The notes: generated from the sequence alone by a model not told the origin. A stretch of DNA of 64,000 nt from Flavobacteriales bacterium (GCA_019638085.1 JAHBUL010000008.1:62001-126000); one strand, 5' to 3'. Positions 9,118 to 17,977 are shown, numbered from the stretch's first letter. A program made the numbers and translations.

Positions 9118-10587
9118 TCACTCCTCCCCTTCCCCGAAAAAACGCGGGTGAAAGTTCAGCAGGTAGAGCTTCTCGCTTGCGCGTGTAACGGCCGTATAGA
9201 GCCAGCGCACGTACTCGCGATCGATCATCTCCTCAGTGACGTAGCCTTGGTCCACGAAAACGCTTTTCCATTGGCCGCCTTGGGCCTTGTGGCAAGTAAC
9301 GGCGTAGGCATACTTCACTTGCAACGCGTTGGCATACGGGTCCTGCTTGAAAAGGCGGAAGCGTTCGGCCTTAGTGCGCGCAACAAGGCCTGCGAGCACA
9401 TCCTGGCTGAGCTGCCGCATGCGCGCACCCGCCAGTGCGGGCCCTTCGCTAGCGAGTACATCAAGGATCACCTTCACTTCCAGTTCCCGATCCTCGCGTC
9501 CATCCCACCATACAATGGTGAGGTCCGCAAAGCGAAGACCGTAGCGCTCCTCGGTCCCATGTACACGCTGCACCGTCACTTGTTCGCCATTGGCGATCAA
9601 ACCAAATGATCGCGGGCCGTTCTCCCGAGCCGCCCAGAAGTAGTTGTTCTTCACCACCATCAAGCGGTCGTTGGTCTCCAACTCCTCTTCGAAGGCATGG
9701 ATCCGGGCCCGCACTTGCTGGCTGTACTGGTATGCCCGCTTGTTGCTGCGGCAGATCAAGCAGACCTCCTCATCGCCGTGGCGCGCGTACGCTTCTTCCA
9801 AGGCATCCTGCAGGTCGTAGCCTTCCACGCGCACCACATCATCGAAGCCGGTAATGAACTGCGGGATGATCTTTTCCTCTTCTGGAACGGGAACCGTACC
9901 GAAGCCCGCCTGCTCCGTTAACGGCATGGAAGCGAGCGTGCCGCGCAGAGCAGTTGCGTTCACCAGGATACCGGAGGCCTCGGCTTGCCGCACTACATCG
10001 GTGAGCTCAATGCTGCCCGCCAATAGACCTTGGTCGGCCAGGTCCTTCACCTCCAGCGCTGGGCTGTGGTCGCTGCCCACCGGAGGTAACTGCGCCGGAT
10101 CGCCTATCAATAAGAGCTTGTTCCCTGGGGAAGAAAACACATGCTGGAAGAGGTCTGCCAAGAGATCGCGGTCGAAAGCTCCACCGCCGCCCTTGCCGAT
10201 CATACTGGCCTCGTCCACCACGAAGAGCGCATGCTGTTCCTTGTTCGGTGCCACGGAAATGCCGCCGTAACCTCCATCCGCATCACCCGAAGTGCGATAG
10301 ATGCGACGATGAATGGTGCTGGCGGAGGCCCCTGCATAGGCGCTCAGAACTTTGGCTGCCCTGCCGGTGGGTGCCAAGAGTACCACGGGTTTTCGCGCTT
10401 CCGCGAGCACCTTCACCAAGGCACCCACCAAGGTGGTCTTACCCGTACCGGCATAGCCTTTCAACACCAACGCGGCCCGGTCCTTTTCCGTGGCCAGCAG
10501 GCGCGACAGAGCATCGATGGCCTTGTGTTGGCCCTCGGTAGGCACGTACTCCAAGCGGGTGAGCAAGCGTTGGGGAAAAGTGGGCAT
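9118..10587 (-). CDS. ATP-dependent RecD-like DNA helicase (SF1)
   Basis: A superfamily 1B helicase of about 489 residues. It has Walker A GYAGTGKTT (44-52), Walker B FVVDEASM (about 123-129), and a C-terminal UvrD_C_2-type motif VTCHKAQGGQWKSV followed by a VRWLYTAVTRA arginine-finger region. It resembles the short RecD-like helicases found in Bacteroidota rather than RecD of a RecBCD complex; no recB or recC is nearby. An in-frame upstream start at 10839 would run into the divergent DUF3822-type gene, so the internal ATG at 10587, just before the conserved start, is preferred. A role in DNA repair or recombination is inferred from the family. Confidence 0.88.
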   Translation of the reverse strand: MPTFPQRLLTRLEYVPTEGQHKAIDALSRLLATEKDRAALVLKGYAGTGKTTLVGALVKVLAEARKPVVLLAPTGRAAKVLSAYAGASASTIHRRIYRTSGDADGGYGGISVAPNKEQHALFVVDEASMIGKGGGGAFDRDLLADLFQHVFSSPGNKLLLIGDPAQLPPVGSDHSPALEVKDLADQGLLAGSIELTDVVRQAEASGILVNATALRGTLASMPLTEQAGFGTVPVPEEEKIIPQFITGFDDVVRVEGYDLQDALEEAYARHGDEEVCLICRSNKRAYQYSQQVRARIHAFEEELETNDRLMVVKNNYFWAARENGPRSFGLIANGEQVTVQRVHGTEERYGLRFADLTIVWWDGREDRELEVKVILDVLASEGPALAGARMRQLSQDVLAGLVARTKAERFRLFKQDPYANALQVKYAYAVTCHKAQGGQWKSVFVDQGYVTEEMIDREYVRWLYTAVTRASEKLYLLNFHPRFFGEGEE

Positions 10588-10763
10588 GGGCGGTGAAGTT
10601 CGGGATAGCGCTGGGAAGTTCGACCCATCGGGCCAGGTGATGGGCCTTTGGCTCCGCAACCGCTGGAAAATAGCTTCCGGAGAGCACTGTTGAACCGGCA
10701 AGGCCTTCCGTTCCCATATCCGTAGTTCCTTTGTATCCTGTGGCGTTGAAGCCGAATGCGAAT

Positions 10764-11564
10764 ATGAGCGTCGAGATCTTTCATCCAAACTATGATGCTG
10801 CCAAGGAACATGCGTGGCACCTGAGCTGCTGGCTGGCACCGGGGTTGCATGCCTGGTGTGTGCATGAACGATCCAGTGGTCGTCTGATGGCGTTGGCCTC
10901 GGCCACCGGTGAGAACCTGCCGACAGAGGATAAGCTTCCAGTGAAGCCGGTCCGGGTTTCCTTTACCGCGATGCCGGAGATCAGCACATTGGTGCCGGAA
11001 AGTGCCATGGTGCCCGGAAGTGAAATGCGGCACCTGAAGATGGTGCATGGCACCGTGCCTACGGGTCTGCTCCGCGATGAGCCCATCGCCACGTTGGGCG
11101 CTCATTGTATCTACCTCCATGATGAGACCGCCGAGCGCGCTTTGCTCGAGCGCTTTCCCCACGCGCGATCGTTGCCCTTGCAAGGCACCGTGGTTAGCCA
11201 CGGCCTGAGCCGTTCGGCGGCAGGTGCCGTGGTATTGGCACATCGTTCCTCCACGCGCTTGGATCTCGTGGTGGCAGACCGAGGAAAGCTGCTGTTGAGC
11301 AATACCTTCCATGCAACCGTGGCCGAGGATGTGCTGTATTATACCCTCTTCGCCGTGGAGCAGTGCGGTCTTTCGCCGGACACGGTGAGCGTACGTGCAG
11401 GCGGCACGCATCTTTCCTCCAGCGAGGAACATCTGCTATCCAGGTACTTTGTGAACGGTCCGATCCCGAGCACGGGGGCGGACGAACCGGCACTGATGGA
11501 CCTGCGCGTGCCGAACGCGCACCATTGGACCGGCTTGATCGAACAGTTCTCATGCGCATTGTAG
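10764..11564 (+). CDS. DUF3822-type protein upstream of rsmD
   Basis: A 266-residue protein with no catalytic motif that I recognise. Its position directly upstream of rsmD and next to a RecD-like helicase matches the Bacteroidota DUF3822 family, which I believe sits in this neighbourhood; function unknown. The ATG at 10764 is preferred over an in-frame TTG at 10731. A -7-like element with one mismatch (TTCCTTTG, 10726-10733) precedes it. It overlaps the rsmD start by 13 bp, indicating one transcript with rsmD and coaD. The central part has alternating hydrophobic strands and could be an actin-like (ASKHA) fold, but that is a guess. Confidence 0.7.
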   Translation: MSVEIFHPNYDAAKEHAWHLSCWLAPGLHAWCVHERSSGRLMALASATGENLPTEDKLPVKPVRVSFTAMPEISTLVPESAMVPGSEMRHLKMVHGTVPTGLLRDEPIATLGAHCIYLHDETAERALLERFPHARSLPLQGTVVSHGLSRSAAGAVVLAHRSSTRLDLVVADRGKLLLSNTFHATVAEDVLYYTLFAVEQCGLSPDTVSVRAGGTHLSSSEEHLLSRYFVNGPIPSTGADEPALMDLRVPNAHHWTGLIEQFSCAL

Positions 11565-12100
11565 CAGGCCGCTTCAAGGGGAAGCGGATCGCCCCACCCA
11601 AAGACATCAAGGCCAGGCCGACCACGGATTTTGCCAAGGAGGCGCTCTTCAACATCCTCCAACATTCCATTCCATTGGAAGGCATCCGCGTGCTGGACCT
11701 GTTCGCCGGCGCTGGTGGCATCAGCCTCGAATTCCTTAGTCGCGGTGCATCAGAGGTGATAAGTATTGAACAGGACGCCGCCTTGTACGGCCACCTGCAA
11801 CGCACCGCACGAGCACTGGGCACGGAGAATTGGCACTTGGTGAAGGCCGATGTGTTCTCCTACATCAATTCCGATCGGAGCACCTACGATGTGATCTTCG
11901 CTGACCCCCCATTCGATATGGAAGGAACGGAGAACTTGCCTGCACTGATCCGCGAGAGCGGTTTGCTCGCACCCGATGGGCTCTTGCTGGTGGAACACTA
12001 CAAACGCTTGGACCTTAGTGCGGACGAATGGTTCGATGTTTGCCGCAAGTACAGCAACATCAACTTCAGCTTCTTCACACCTCGACCCGATCAACCATGA
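11552..12100 (+). CDS. rsmD: 16S rRNA (guanine966-N2)-methyltransferase RsmD
   Basis: A 182-residue Rossmann methyltransferase. It shows the RsmD start MRIVAGRFKGKRI, the SAM-binding VLDLFAGAGGISLE, and the catalytic DPPF motif (VIFADPPFDM). It methylates N2 of G966 in 16S rRNA during 30S assembly. The ATG at 11552 is chosen because conserved RsmD sequence begins there; the open frame to 11363 is a shadow of the previous gene. The start overlaps the DUF3822-type gene by 13 bp, and the stop overlaps the coaD start as ATGA, so the three genes are probably translationally coupled. Confidence 0.93.
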   Translation: MRIVAGRFKGKRIAPPKDIKARPTTDFAKEALFNILQHSIPLEGIRVLDLFAGAGGISLEFLSRGASEVISIEQDAALYGHLQRTARALGTENWHLVKADVFSYINSDRSTYDVIFADPPFDMEGTENLPALIRESGLLAPDGLLLVEHYKRLDLSADEWFDVCRKYSNINFSFFTPRPDQP

Positions 12101-12582
12101 GCACTTCTCCCGAAATACCCACCGAGCAACGGATCGCCGTATTCCCCGGTTCGTTCGACCCAGTAACGATCGGGCATGTGAGCATCGTGCTTCGGGCGCT
12201 GCCGCTCTTCGACCGGATCGTGGTGGCCATCGGCGAGAATACCAGCAAACGATATATGTTCCCCTTGGACCAGCGATTGGATTGGTTGAAGAAGACGTTC
12301 GCGGACATGCCGAAGGTGGAAGCGATCTCCTTCCAAGGTCTCACGGCGGACCTCTGCGTGAAACTGGGCGCCCAGCACATTGTACGCGGCCTGCGGAACA
12401 GCACCGACCATGGGCACGAACGAAGCATCGCCTTGATGAACCATGAACTGCGTGGGGTGGAAACGATCTTTCTGCCAGCCTTGCCGGAACATGCGCATAT
12501 CAGCAGCACCATCGTCCGGGAGCTGATGGCCAATAAGGCGGACGTCACCGCGTTTGTTCCTGCGGCGGTCCGCATTCCATGA
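12097..12582 (+). CDS. coaD: pantetheine-phosphate adenylyltransferase
   Basis: Catalyses the fourth step of CoA synthesis: ATP plus 4'-phosphopantetheine to dephospho-CoA. At 161 residues it has the usual length. The nucleotidyltransferase motif GSFDPVTIGH carries the H-x-G-H signature in its T-x-G-H variant, and ISSTIVREL matches the ISSTxVR motif. The ATG at 12097 overlaps the rsmD stop (ATGA), and its own stop overlaps the next ATG at 12579 in the same way. The extended frame back to 12028 is not needed. Confidence 0.95.
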   Translation: MSTSPEIPTEQRIAVFPGSFDPVTIGHVSIVLRALPLFDRIVVAIGENTSKRYMFPLDQRLDWLKKTFADMPKVEAISFQGLTADLCVKLGAQHIVRGLRNSTDHGHERSIALMNHELRGVETIFLPALPEHAHISSTIVRELMANKADVTAFVPAAVRIP

Positions 12583-14096
12583 AAGGTCTTCTACTAGGTC
12601 TACTTCTCTCAGGCAATCTGGCCCTGAGCGCTGCGCCTGTACATGTGCAGGTGGATGCGGCCACCTACCCGGACCAGCGGGTGACGCTGTACCGGTACAT
12701 GGACCTCTTCACGCGCCGCTTGGAACCCATCGCATACGGGAGGACCGATGAACAAGGCAAGGTGCTTCTGAGCGCTGATGTGGAAGGCACGCAAAAGGCG
12801 CTCCTACGGATCGGAACCGTGGGTGCGGACCTGTGGTTGCGCACAGGCGAGTACCACGTGGAAATGCCGCCACCGGAGCCGGATCAAGTGCGCAGCATCA
12901 GCGGCACCGCGCGGGTGAACCTGACGTTCGTGGACCTCGATCCTTTGGATGTGAATGCAGTGGTGAGCGACCTGAACGGTCGTTTGGATGCCTTTCTGGC
13001 GGAGAATCTGGCCACCGATCAGGATGCCGGGATGGAGGCCGTGGCGAAAGCACGTAGTGGTACCGAGACCATGGTGCCGGACACCACCGGTGATCGGCCG
13101 GTGATCTTCCTTTCTCCCAACTGGAGCGAAAGCCGCGTGGACACCTTCGCGCAAAAATTGCAGAAGTTCTATGCCGCCGTGGATGACCCATGGTTCCAGC
13201 AGGATGTGGAGTATGGTATCGCAGGTCTACGCTTAGGGCCACGCACCAAGGACCGTGATCTCTTCGACCGCTATCTGAGTAAGAGGCCGGTGCTGTATGA
13301 TGTGCCCGAGTACGTGCGCTTCTTCACCGCCTTCTTCACGGACCATATCCTTCGCTTCCCCTTCCGCAGCGATACCGATGCTCTGCTCCGGAACATTCGT
13401 ACAGCCCAAACGGATAGCCTGAAGACGCTGTTGGCGAAGAATGACTTCCTGAAAGATGATCGGCTGAATGAACTGGTACTGATCACCGGGCTCTATGCCC
13501 AGCATAGCAACACCTTGTTCGACGGGGCCAGGATCCTGAACGTGCTGCGTGATGTGGAGCAACGTTCGCAATTCCCCGAGCACCGGGCCTTGGCGGCCAA
13601 TATGCTGTGGGACCTCACTGCCATGAGCACTGGTACCTTCCTCCCACCGGTGACCGTGATGGATACCGCAGGACATCAACTCGCCTTGGACAGCTTGCTG
13701 CACGGCCCTGTGTGCCTTACGGTAACGCTGATCGGCAACCCGTACAGCGAACAGGAGATGGTAGCCCTTCGCAAATTGGATGAAGAGTATCGCGGATATA
13801 TCAGTTTCGTGAACATTGCACTGGACCGCTCACCCAGTGAATTGACCCAATGGCTGCAAACAAACCCACGGCATGCCGGTACGTGGGTGTTGCCTGCGGA
13901 TCAACAGCGTCTGCTCGATCAGCTACGGATACGCAGCGTTCCGGTGTTCTACCTGCTGGATGGTCGCTTGCTGACCGCCTCACCGGGCCCGCGTCCCAGC
14001 CAAGGTTTGGGCGCGGAGCTGCACCGCATGAAGGTGAAGCGGGATCAGGAGGACCGCATCAAACCGGACCGCGGCGTGCCGCCTCCCAAGCGTTGA
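12579..14096 (+). CDS. secreted thioredoxin-fold protein, peroxiredoxin-like, without CxxC
   Basis: A 505-residue protein with a clear signal peptide (first 20 or so residues, cleavage near LSAAP). The N-terminal half resembles the domain that precedes thioredoxin folds in Bacteroidota TlpA-like proteins. Residues about 360-480 fit a thioredoxin fold (VTVMDTAGHQLALDSLL, later IRSVPVFYLLDGR with the cis-proline before V), but the position where CxxC would sit reads LIGNPYSEQ. It may therefore be a non-redox binding domain in the periplasm. The gene starts by ATGA overlap with coaD and its last 38 bp overlap the 3' end of the convergent NUDIX gene. Exact function unknown. Confidence 0.8.
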   Translation: MKGLLLGLLLSGNLALSAAPVHVQVDAATYPDQRVTLYRYMDLFTRRLEPIAYGRTDEQGKVLLSADVEGTQKALLRIGTVGADLWLRTGEYHVEMPPPEPDQVRSISGTARVNLTFVDLDPLDVNAVVSDLNGRLDAFLAENLATDQDAGMEAVAKARSGTETMVPDTTGDRPVIFLSPNWSESRVDTFAQKLQKFYAAVDDPWFQQDVEYGIAGLRLGPRTKDRDLFDRYLSKRPVLYDVPEYVRFFTAFFTDHILRFPFRSDTDALLRNIRTAQTDSLKTLLAKNDFLKDDRLNELVLITGLYAQHSNTLFDGARILNVLRDVEQRSQFPEHRALAANMLWDLTAMSTGTFLPPVTVMDTAGHQLALDSLLHGPVCLTVTLIGNPYSEQEMVALRKLDEEYRGYISFVNIALDRSPSELTQWLQTNPRHAGTWVLPADQQRLLDQLRIRSVPVFYLLDGRLLTASPGPRPSQGLGAELHRMKVKRDQEDRIKPDRGVPPPKR

Positions 14097-14697
14097 GCAC
14101 GGCTATCAGTGAAGGATAGGTATCGCGGCGAAGCTCAGCCAGCCCTGCTGGATCCATCCAGCGCGCAGCATCAATGTCCTCCTCGGCTTGCGCTATCAAT
14201 GGTTCCGAGGAATCACCGGACATCAGGAACCAATCGGTACACTTGAGGTGCTGCTTTCCATTCCGCTCATATGTATGCCACGTCCGGCAAAGGGGCCCCA
14301 GCGACCGCAGTGTCCTCAGGCCACATTCCTCCTCCACTTCCCTGATCGCTGCGGCCTCAATGGCTTCACATGGCTCCACCTTCCCTTTGGGCAGGTCCCA
14401 ACGCCCCAAACGGTGGATGGCTAAAAGCCGCCCTTCCCCGTCCGAAACAGCCCCACCAGCAGCTTGCACAAAATGATACTCCCGGCGGAACCAATCCCAC
14501 AGTTGATCCACGTTCTCTCCGAAGGCGTAGATGCCGTACAGACCATCCTCCCCGGTCAACAACTGCTTTAAAAACACAAATTCCGATGCTGCATCCACCC
14601 GGATAGCCAGCCAGTTACCGGGGAGATCCTGGAATTCGGGCCGTTCACCGATGATGAATGCCTTTCCGTCGATATGGACTTCGTAGTTTCGCACCAT
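14059..14697 (-). CDS. NUDIX hydrolase
   Basis: A 212-residue protein with a complete NUDIX box GKVEPCEAIEAAA followed by REVEEECGL (pattern Gx5Ex7REUxEExGU), which binds divalent metal for hydrolysis of a nucleoside-diphosphate-linked substrate. The substrate cannot be read from the sequence. The N-terminal extension of about 80 residues before the fold is typical of a Bacteroidota subgroup. The start at 14697 is chosen because sequence before it shadows pyrE; this makes the two divergent start codons share two bases (CATG, 14695-14698). The 3' end overlaps the convergent thioredoxin-fold gene by 38 bp. Confidence 0.88.
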   Translation of the reverse strand: MVRNYEVHIDGKAFIIGERPEFQDLPGNWLAIRVDAASEFVFLKQLLTGEDGLYGIYAFGENVDQLWDWFRREYHFVQAAGGAVSDGEGRLLAIHRLGRWDLPKGKVEPCEAIEAAAIREVEEECGLRTLRSLGPLCRTWHTYERNGKQHLKCTDWFLMSGDSSEPLIAQAEEDIDAARWMDPAGLAELRRDTYPSLIAVLNAWEAARRGPV

Positions 14698-15391
14698 GGA
14701 TTCCCGCCTCGATCCGGCGCTGAAGATCGCCGAATTCTTGTTACGGATCAAGGCCGTGAGACTTGATCCCAAAAAACCTTTCACGTGGGCCAGTGGATGG
14801 AAGAGCCCGATCTATTGCGACAACCGCAAGACGTTGAGCCATCCGGTGATGCGCACATACATCCGTCAGCAGTTCGTGGAAGCCATCCGGAACGAGTTCG
14901 GTAAGCCGGATATGATCGCGGGTGTTGCCACGGGCGGCATCGCCCACGGAGCACTGGTGGCACAGGAAATGGGCATACCCTTCATCTATGTCCGCAGTTC
15001 CGCTAAGGAGCACGGCATGAAGAACATGGTGGAAGGAGACCTCACCCAAGGTCGCAGCGTGGTCCTGGTGGAGGACTTGGTGAGCACTGGCAAGAGCAGC
15101 TTGCAAGCCGTAAAATCCCTGCGAGAGGCCGATTGTGAAGTGAAGGGCATGGTGAGCATTTTCACCTACGGGCTGAAAGAAGCTTCCGAAGCCTTTGCCA
15201 ACGCCAAGGTTCGCCTGTATGCCTTGACGGACTACAACATCCTGCTGACCCAGGCGATCGCCGACCGGTACATTACTGAAAAAGACCTCGCCTCCTTGCG
15301 GAATTGGCGGGAAGACCCGGCGAACTGGACCGGAGCCACAAGCAACGGAGCCAAAGCGCAAAAAGCCACCCCGGAAAAGCCGACCAAGTGA
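14696..15391 (+). CDS. pyrE: orotate phosphoribosyltransferase
   Basis: Makes OMP from orotate and PRPP in pyrimidine synthesis. The 231-residue protein has the N-terminal signature FTWASGWKSPIYCDNRK (about 29-45) and the PRPP-binding motif VVLVEDLVSTGKS (about 122-133). A C-terminal tail of about 20 charged residues extends beyond the usual length. The ATG at 14696 overlaps the divergent NUDIX start, so any promoter must lie inside the NUDIX coding region. The SRPBCC gene follows after 2 bp, likely in the same operon. Confidence 0.96.
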   Translation: MDSRLDPALKIAEFLLRIKAVRLDPKKPFTWASGWKSPIYCDNRKTLSHPVMRTYIRQQFVEAIRNEFGKPDMIAGVATGGIAHGALVAQEMGIPFIYVRSSAKEHGMKNMVEGDLTQGRSVVLVEDLVSTGKSSLQAVKSLREADCEVKGMVSIFTYGLKEASEAFANAKVRLYALTDYNILLTQAIADRYITEKDLASLRNWREDPANWTGATSNGAKAQKATPEKPTK

Positions 15392-15393
15392 GC

Positions 15394-15795
15394 ATGACAA
15401 CCATCCAAAGCAAACAGGTCGACATACCTCGGCCCGCGAGTGACGTGTACACCTTCCTGCAGGACATGCACAACTTCCAGCAACTGTTGCCGCAGGATCG
15501 GATCAGCGATTGGAAGAGCGACGGCACGTCCTGTTCCTTCAAGGTGCAAGGTGCCGCTACCATCGGCCTGGAACTGGACGGAGGAACGCCCAACAGCCTC
15601 GTGCGCATGAAGAGCACGGACCGCTCTCCTTTTGCATTCACGCTGAACGTGCACCTGGATGAAAAGGGAGGTGCCACCTCGGCCTACCAGCTTTTTGAAG
15701 CGGACCTCAACCCGTTCATCAAGATGATGGTGGAGAAGCCGTTGAAGAACTTGTTCGACCACATCGCGGACAAGATGGTGGCGTTGCACGCGTGA
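15394..15795 (+). CDS. SRPBCC (START/Bet v1-like) family protein
   Basis: A 133-residue single-domain protein. The pattern IPRPASDVYTFLQDMHNFQQLLP is the usual opening of the SRPBCC helix-grip fold, and the C-terminal long helix (FIKMMVEKPLKNLFDHIADKM) closes it. Members bind hydrophobic ligands in a deep cavity; no catalytic residues are evident. The ATG at 15394 is two bases after pyrE, consistent with co-transcription. Ligand unknown. Confidence 0.8.
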   Translation: MTTIQSKQVDIPRPASDVYTFLQDMHNFQQLLPQDRISDWKSDGTSCSFKVQGAATIGLELDGGTPNSLVRMKSTDRSPFAFTLNVHLDEKGGATSAYQLFEADLNPFIKMMVEKPLKNLFDHIADKMVALHA

Positions 15796-15882
15796 TCGAC
15801 GTGTACTCTCCGTGTCGTGGATGTTTCTTGGCGCGCCCCCTGCGGTGACACCGAGAGTCAAGCAAATGCCAATTCAAGCAAT

Positions 15883-15894
15883 TTCACGTGTGAA
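15883..15894. promoter_or_regulatory. small inverted repeat TTCAC-GT-GTGAA between SRPBCC gene and ABC exporter
   Basis: Two perfect 5-bp arms with a 2-bp spacer lie in the 195-bp gap before the exporter. The size and symmetry fit a dimeric repressor site, but no regulator is known, and a sequence this short can occur by chance. Confidence 0.25.
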
Positions 15895-15949
15895 GTGAAG
15901 CATTGTGACCCGATCTTCGTCCTCGGAAAGTAGAACGACTGATCTGTTC

Positions 15950-15973
15950 GCACCTCCTCATCCGCGGAGGTGC
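15950..15973 (+). promoter_or_regulatory. hairpin in the 5' region of the ABC exporter gene
   Basis: GCACCTCC (15950-15957) and GGAGGTGC (15966-15973) are perfect 8-bp inverted repeats around an 8-nt loop, ending 17 nt before the ATG at 15991. No T-run follows, so a classical terminator is unlikely. The right arm holds a GGAGG that would be sequestered when folded. It could affect translation, act as an operator, or end the upstream transcript. Confidence 0.45.
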
Positions 15974-15990
15974 TTCTTGGGAAATCGAAC

Positions 15991-17817
15991 ATGGCATCAC
16001 GGCGAGGACGGTCCATCATTGACGATGAAGGCGCAAAACCAGCGAAGCTCAGCAAGGAGGCGCTGGCGAAGACCACCCGGTTATTCCGCTACCTCAAGCC
16101 GCACTTGGGAGCGTTCGTGGCCGGGCTCTTCTGCCTGCTGATCACCAGCCTGCTCAGTTTGGCCTTCCCGCTCCTGCTCGGCAAACTGGTAAATGCCACC
16201 ACTTCTGACAGCTTTTGGTCAGCCCCGTTGACCGACCTCACCAACATCGATTCCATCGCCAAGCTGCTGATGCTGGTGTTCGCGGCACAAGCGGCATTCG
16301 GCTACGTCCGCATTTATCTCTTCGGGCTCGTATCGGAGAATGCATTGGCGAACCTCCGCCAAGACACCTACGCACACTTGGTGCGGATGCCCATGCTCTT
16401 CTTCGCGCAGCGCCGCGTGGGCGAACTCAACAGCCGCATCAGTGCCGATGTGGCCTTGCTCCAAGAAGGCATGACCACCTCCTTGGCCGAGTTGCTGCGG
16501 CAGGTGGTCACTATTAGCCTCGGCATTACCCTGCTCACTTTCGTAAGTGTGAAGCTCACGCTCACCATGTTGGCCACATTGCCCGTGGTGGCCTTGATCG
16601 CCGTGTTCTTCGGCAACTACATCCGCAAGCTCAGCAAGCAGGTACAGGATCGCATTGCGGATACCAACGTGATCGTGGACGAGACCTTGCAGGGTATCCA
16701 GAACGTGAAGGCGTTCAGCAATGAAGGCTTTGAGGTGGCCCGGTACCGCACCAGTGTGCTGAAGGCCCGGGACTTGGCGCTGAAGGGCGTGAAGTGGCGA
16801 GGGAGTTTCGTCTCCTTCATCATCTTCTGCATGTTCGGCGTGGTGGTCTTCATCATCTGGCGCGCCGTACACCTGCGTGCGGAAGGCCTGCTCGACATGG
16901 GCGACATCACCGCCTTCCTTGGTTTGTCCATTATGATCGGAGCTTCCATCGCCAGCGTTCCGGACCTGATCACCACCATGCTGAAGGCAGTGGGTGCAAC
17001 GGAACGGTTGATGGACATCCAGGACGGGGAGACCGAGGACATCGACCTGAACCCACGGAAGGAGCAATTGAAACTGGAGGGTGATATCGCGTTCGAGCAT
17101 GTCTCCTTCCATTACGCCACCCGCCCGGACCATGCCGTGCTGCGCGATGTGCATTTCCACGCCAAGCCCGGGGAACGCGTGGCGCTGATCGGCCCCAGCG
17201 GCGCTGGCAAGAGCACCATCGCTTCCTTGGTCCTGCGCTTTTATGACCCCGTTGGAGGACGCATTACCATCGATGGGAAGGATGCACGCGAATATGACCT
17301 CGGCGCACTGCGTGACCGCATGAGCATTGTTCCACAAGAGGTGCTGCTCTTCGGGGGAACGATCCTGGAGAACATCGCCTACGGCAGGCCCGGTGCATCC
17401 CGTGAAGACATCGAGGCTGCAGCGCGAAAGGCCAACGCGCACGAGTTCATTGTCTCGTTTCCGGAGGGCTACGCGACTGTTGTCGGCGAACGCGGCATAC
17501 AGCTCAGCGGCGGTCAACGACAACGCATCGCCATCGCGAGGGCGGTGCTGAAGGACCCTGCGATCCTGATCCTCGACGAGGCCACCAGTGCTCTCGATAC
17601 GACCAGCGAACGCTTGGTGCAGGATGCGCTGGACAAGCTGATGGAAGGGCGCACCAGCATCGTGATCGCCCACCGCCTCAGCACCGTGCGCAACGCGGAT
17701 CGGATCCTCGTACTGGACCACGGCATGGTGACCGCCAGTGGCACGCATGATGAGCTGATCGCGGATACTGGCGGGCTGTATTATTCGCTGAGCAAGATGC
17801 AGTTGAGCGAAGCGTAG
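15991..17817 (+). CDS. ABC transporter, fused permease and ATPase (MsbA-like exporter)
   Basis: A 608-residue half-transporter. The N-terminal part has five or six membrane segments (about 40-310) with the ABC exporter pattern; the nucleotide-binding domain has Walker A GPSGAGKST (about 401), signature LSGGQRQRIA (about 505), and Walker B ILILDEATSALD. The domain order and lack of special motifs fit lipid or drug export; a homodimer is expected in the inner membrane. The ATG at 15991 is preferred to a GTG at 15970 because the GTG lies in the hairpin arm. Substrate unknown: MsbA-type lipid flipping is a reasonable guess. Confidence 0.9.
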   Translation: MASRRGRSIIDDEGAKPAKLSKEALAKTTRLFRYLKPHLGAFVAGLFCLLITSLLSLAFPLLLGKLVNATTSDSFWSAPLTDLTNIDSIAKLLMLVFAAQAAFGYVRIYLFGLVSENALANLRQDTYAHLVRMPMLFFAQRRVGELNSRISADVALLQEGMTTSLAELLRQVVTISLGITLLTFVSVKLTLTMLATLPVVALIAVFFGNYIRKLSKQVQDRIADTNVIVDETLQGIQNVKAFSNEGFEVARYRTSVLKARDLALKGVKWRGSFVSFIIFCMFGVVVFIIWRAVHLRAEGLLDMGDITAFLGLSIMIGASIASVPDLITTMLKAVGATERLMDIQDGETEDIDLNPRKEQLKLEGDIAFEHVSFHYATRPDHAVLRDVHFHAKPGERVALIGPSGAGKSTIASLVLRFYDPVGGRITIDGKDAREYDLGALRDRMSIVPQEVLLFGGTILENIAYGRPGASREDIEAAARKANAHEFIVSFPEGYATVVGERGIQLSGGQRQRIAIARAVLKDPAILILDEATSALDTTSERLVQDALDKLMEGRTSIVIAHRLSTVRNADRILVLDHGMVTASGTHDELIADTGGLYYSLSKMQLSEA

Positions 17818-17825
17818 GAGCGGTG

Positions 17826-17870
17826 CATCAGGGTCCCGAAGCGGAGGTCCGATACATCTCGGACCTGATG
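17826..17870 (+). terminator. hairpin after the ABC exporter gene
   Basis: AGGTCCGA (17845-17852) and TCGGACCT (17859-17866) are perfect 8-bp arms with a 6-nt loop. A second, longer pairing is possible between CATCAGGGTCC (17826-17836) and GGACCTGATG (17861-17870) with one bulged base. The mutually exclusive stems lie directly after the exporter stop at 17817. There is no clear T-run, so a terminator or 3' stabiliser role is only suggested. Confidence 0.4.
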
Positions 17871-17895
17871 GAGCTAGCAAAGCAGAGGATGAGGG

Positions 17896-17924
17896 TTTGG
17901 GGAATACATTGCCCCATGTATAAT
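17896..17924 (+). promoter_or_regulatory. possible promoter of the secreted protein gene at 17978
   Basis: TTTG at 17896-17899, then 19 bp, then TATAAT at 17919-17924. The first matches the Bacteroidota -33 element and the spacing fits, but the downstream element is a poor match to TAnnTTTG. It would give a leader of about 45 nt. Confidence 0.3.
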
Positions 17925-17977
17925 CGTTCTTGCCTGTGTTCTGGAAGACCCCTATAGTCCTCGCCACTATTTCATTG

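Noticed and set aside
10461..11432. 323-codon minus-strand frame overlapping the DUF3822-type gene
   Set aside because: It shadows the plus-strand DUF3822-type gene and the helicase gene; low-complexity composition and no motif.
12579..14096. TlpA-type thiol-disulfide oxidoreductase
   Set aside because: The thioredoxin-fold part lacks CxxC, so redox activity cannot be claimed.
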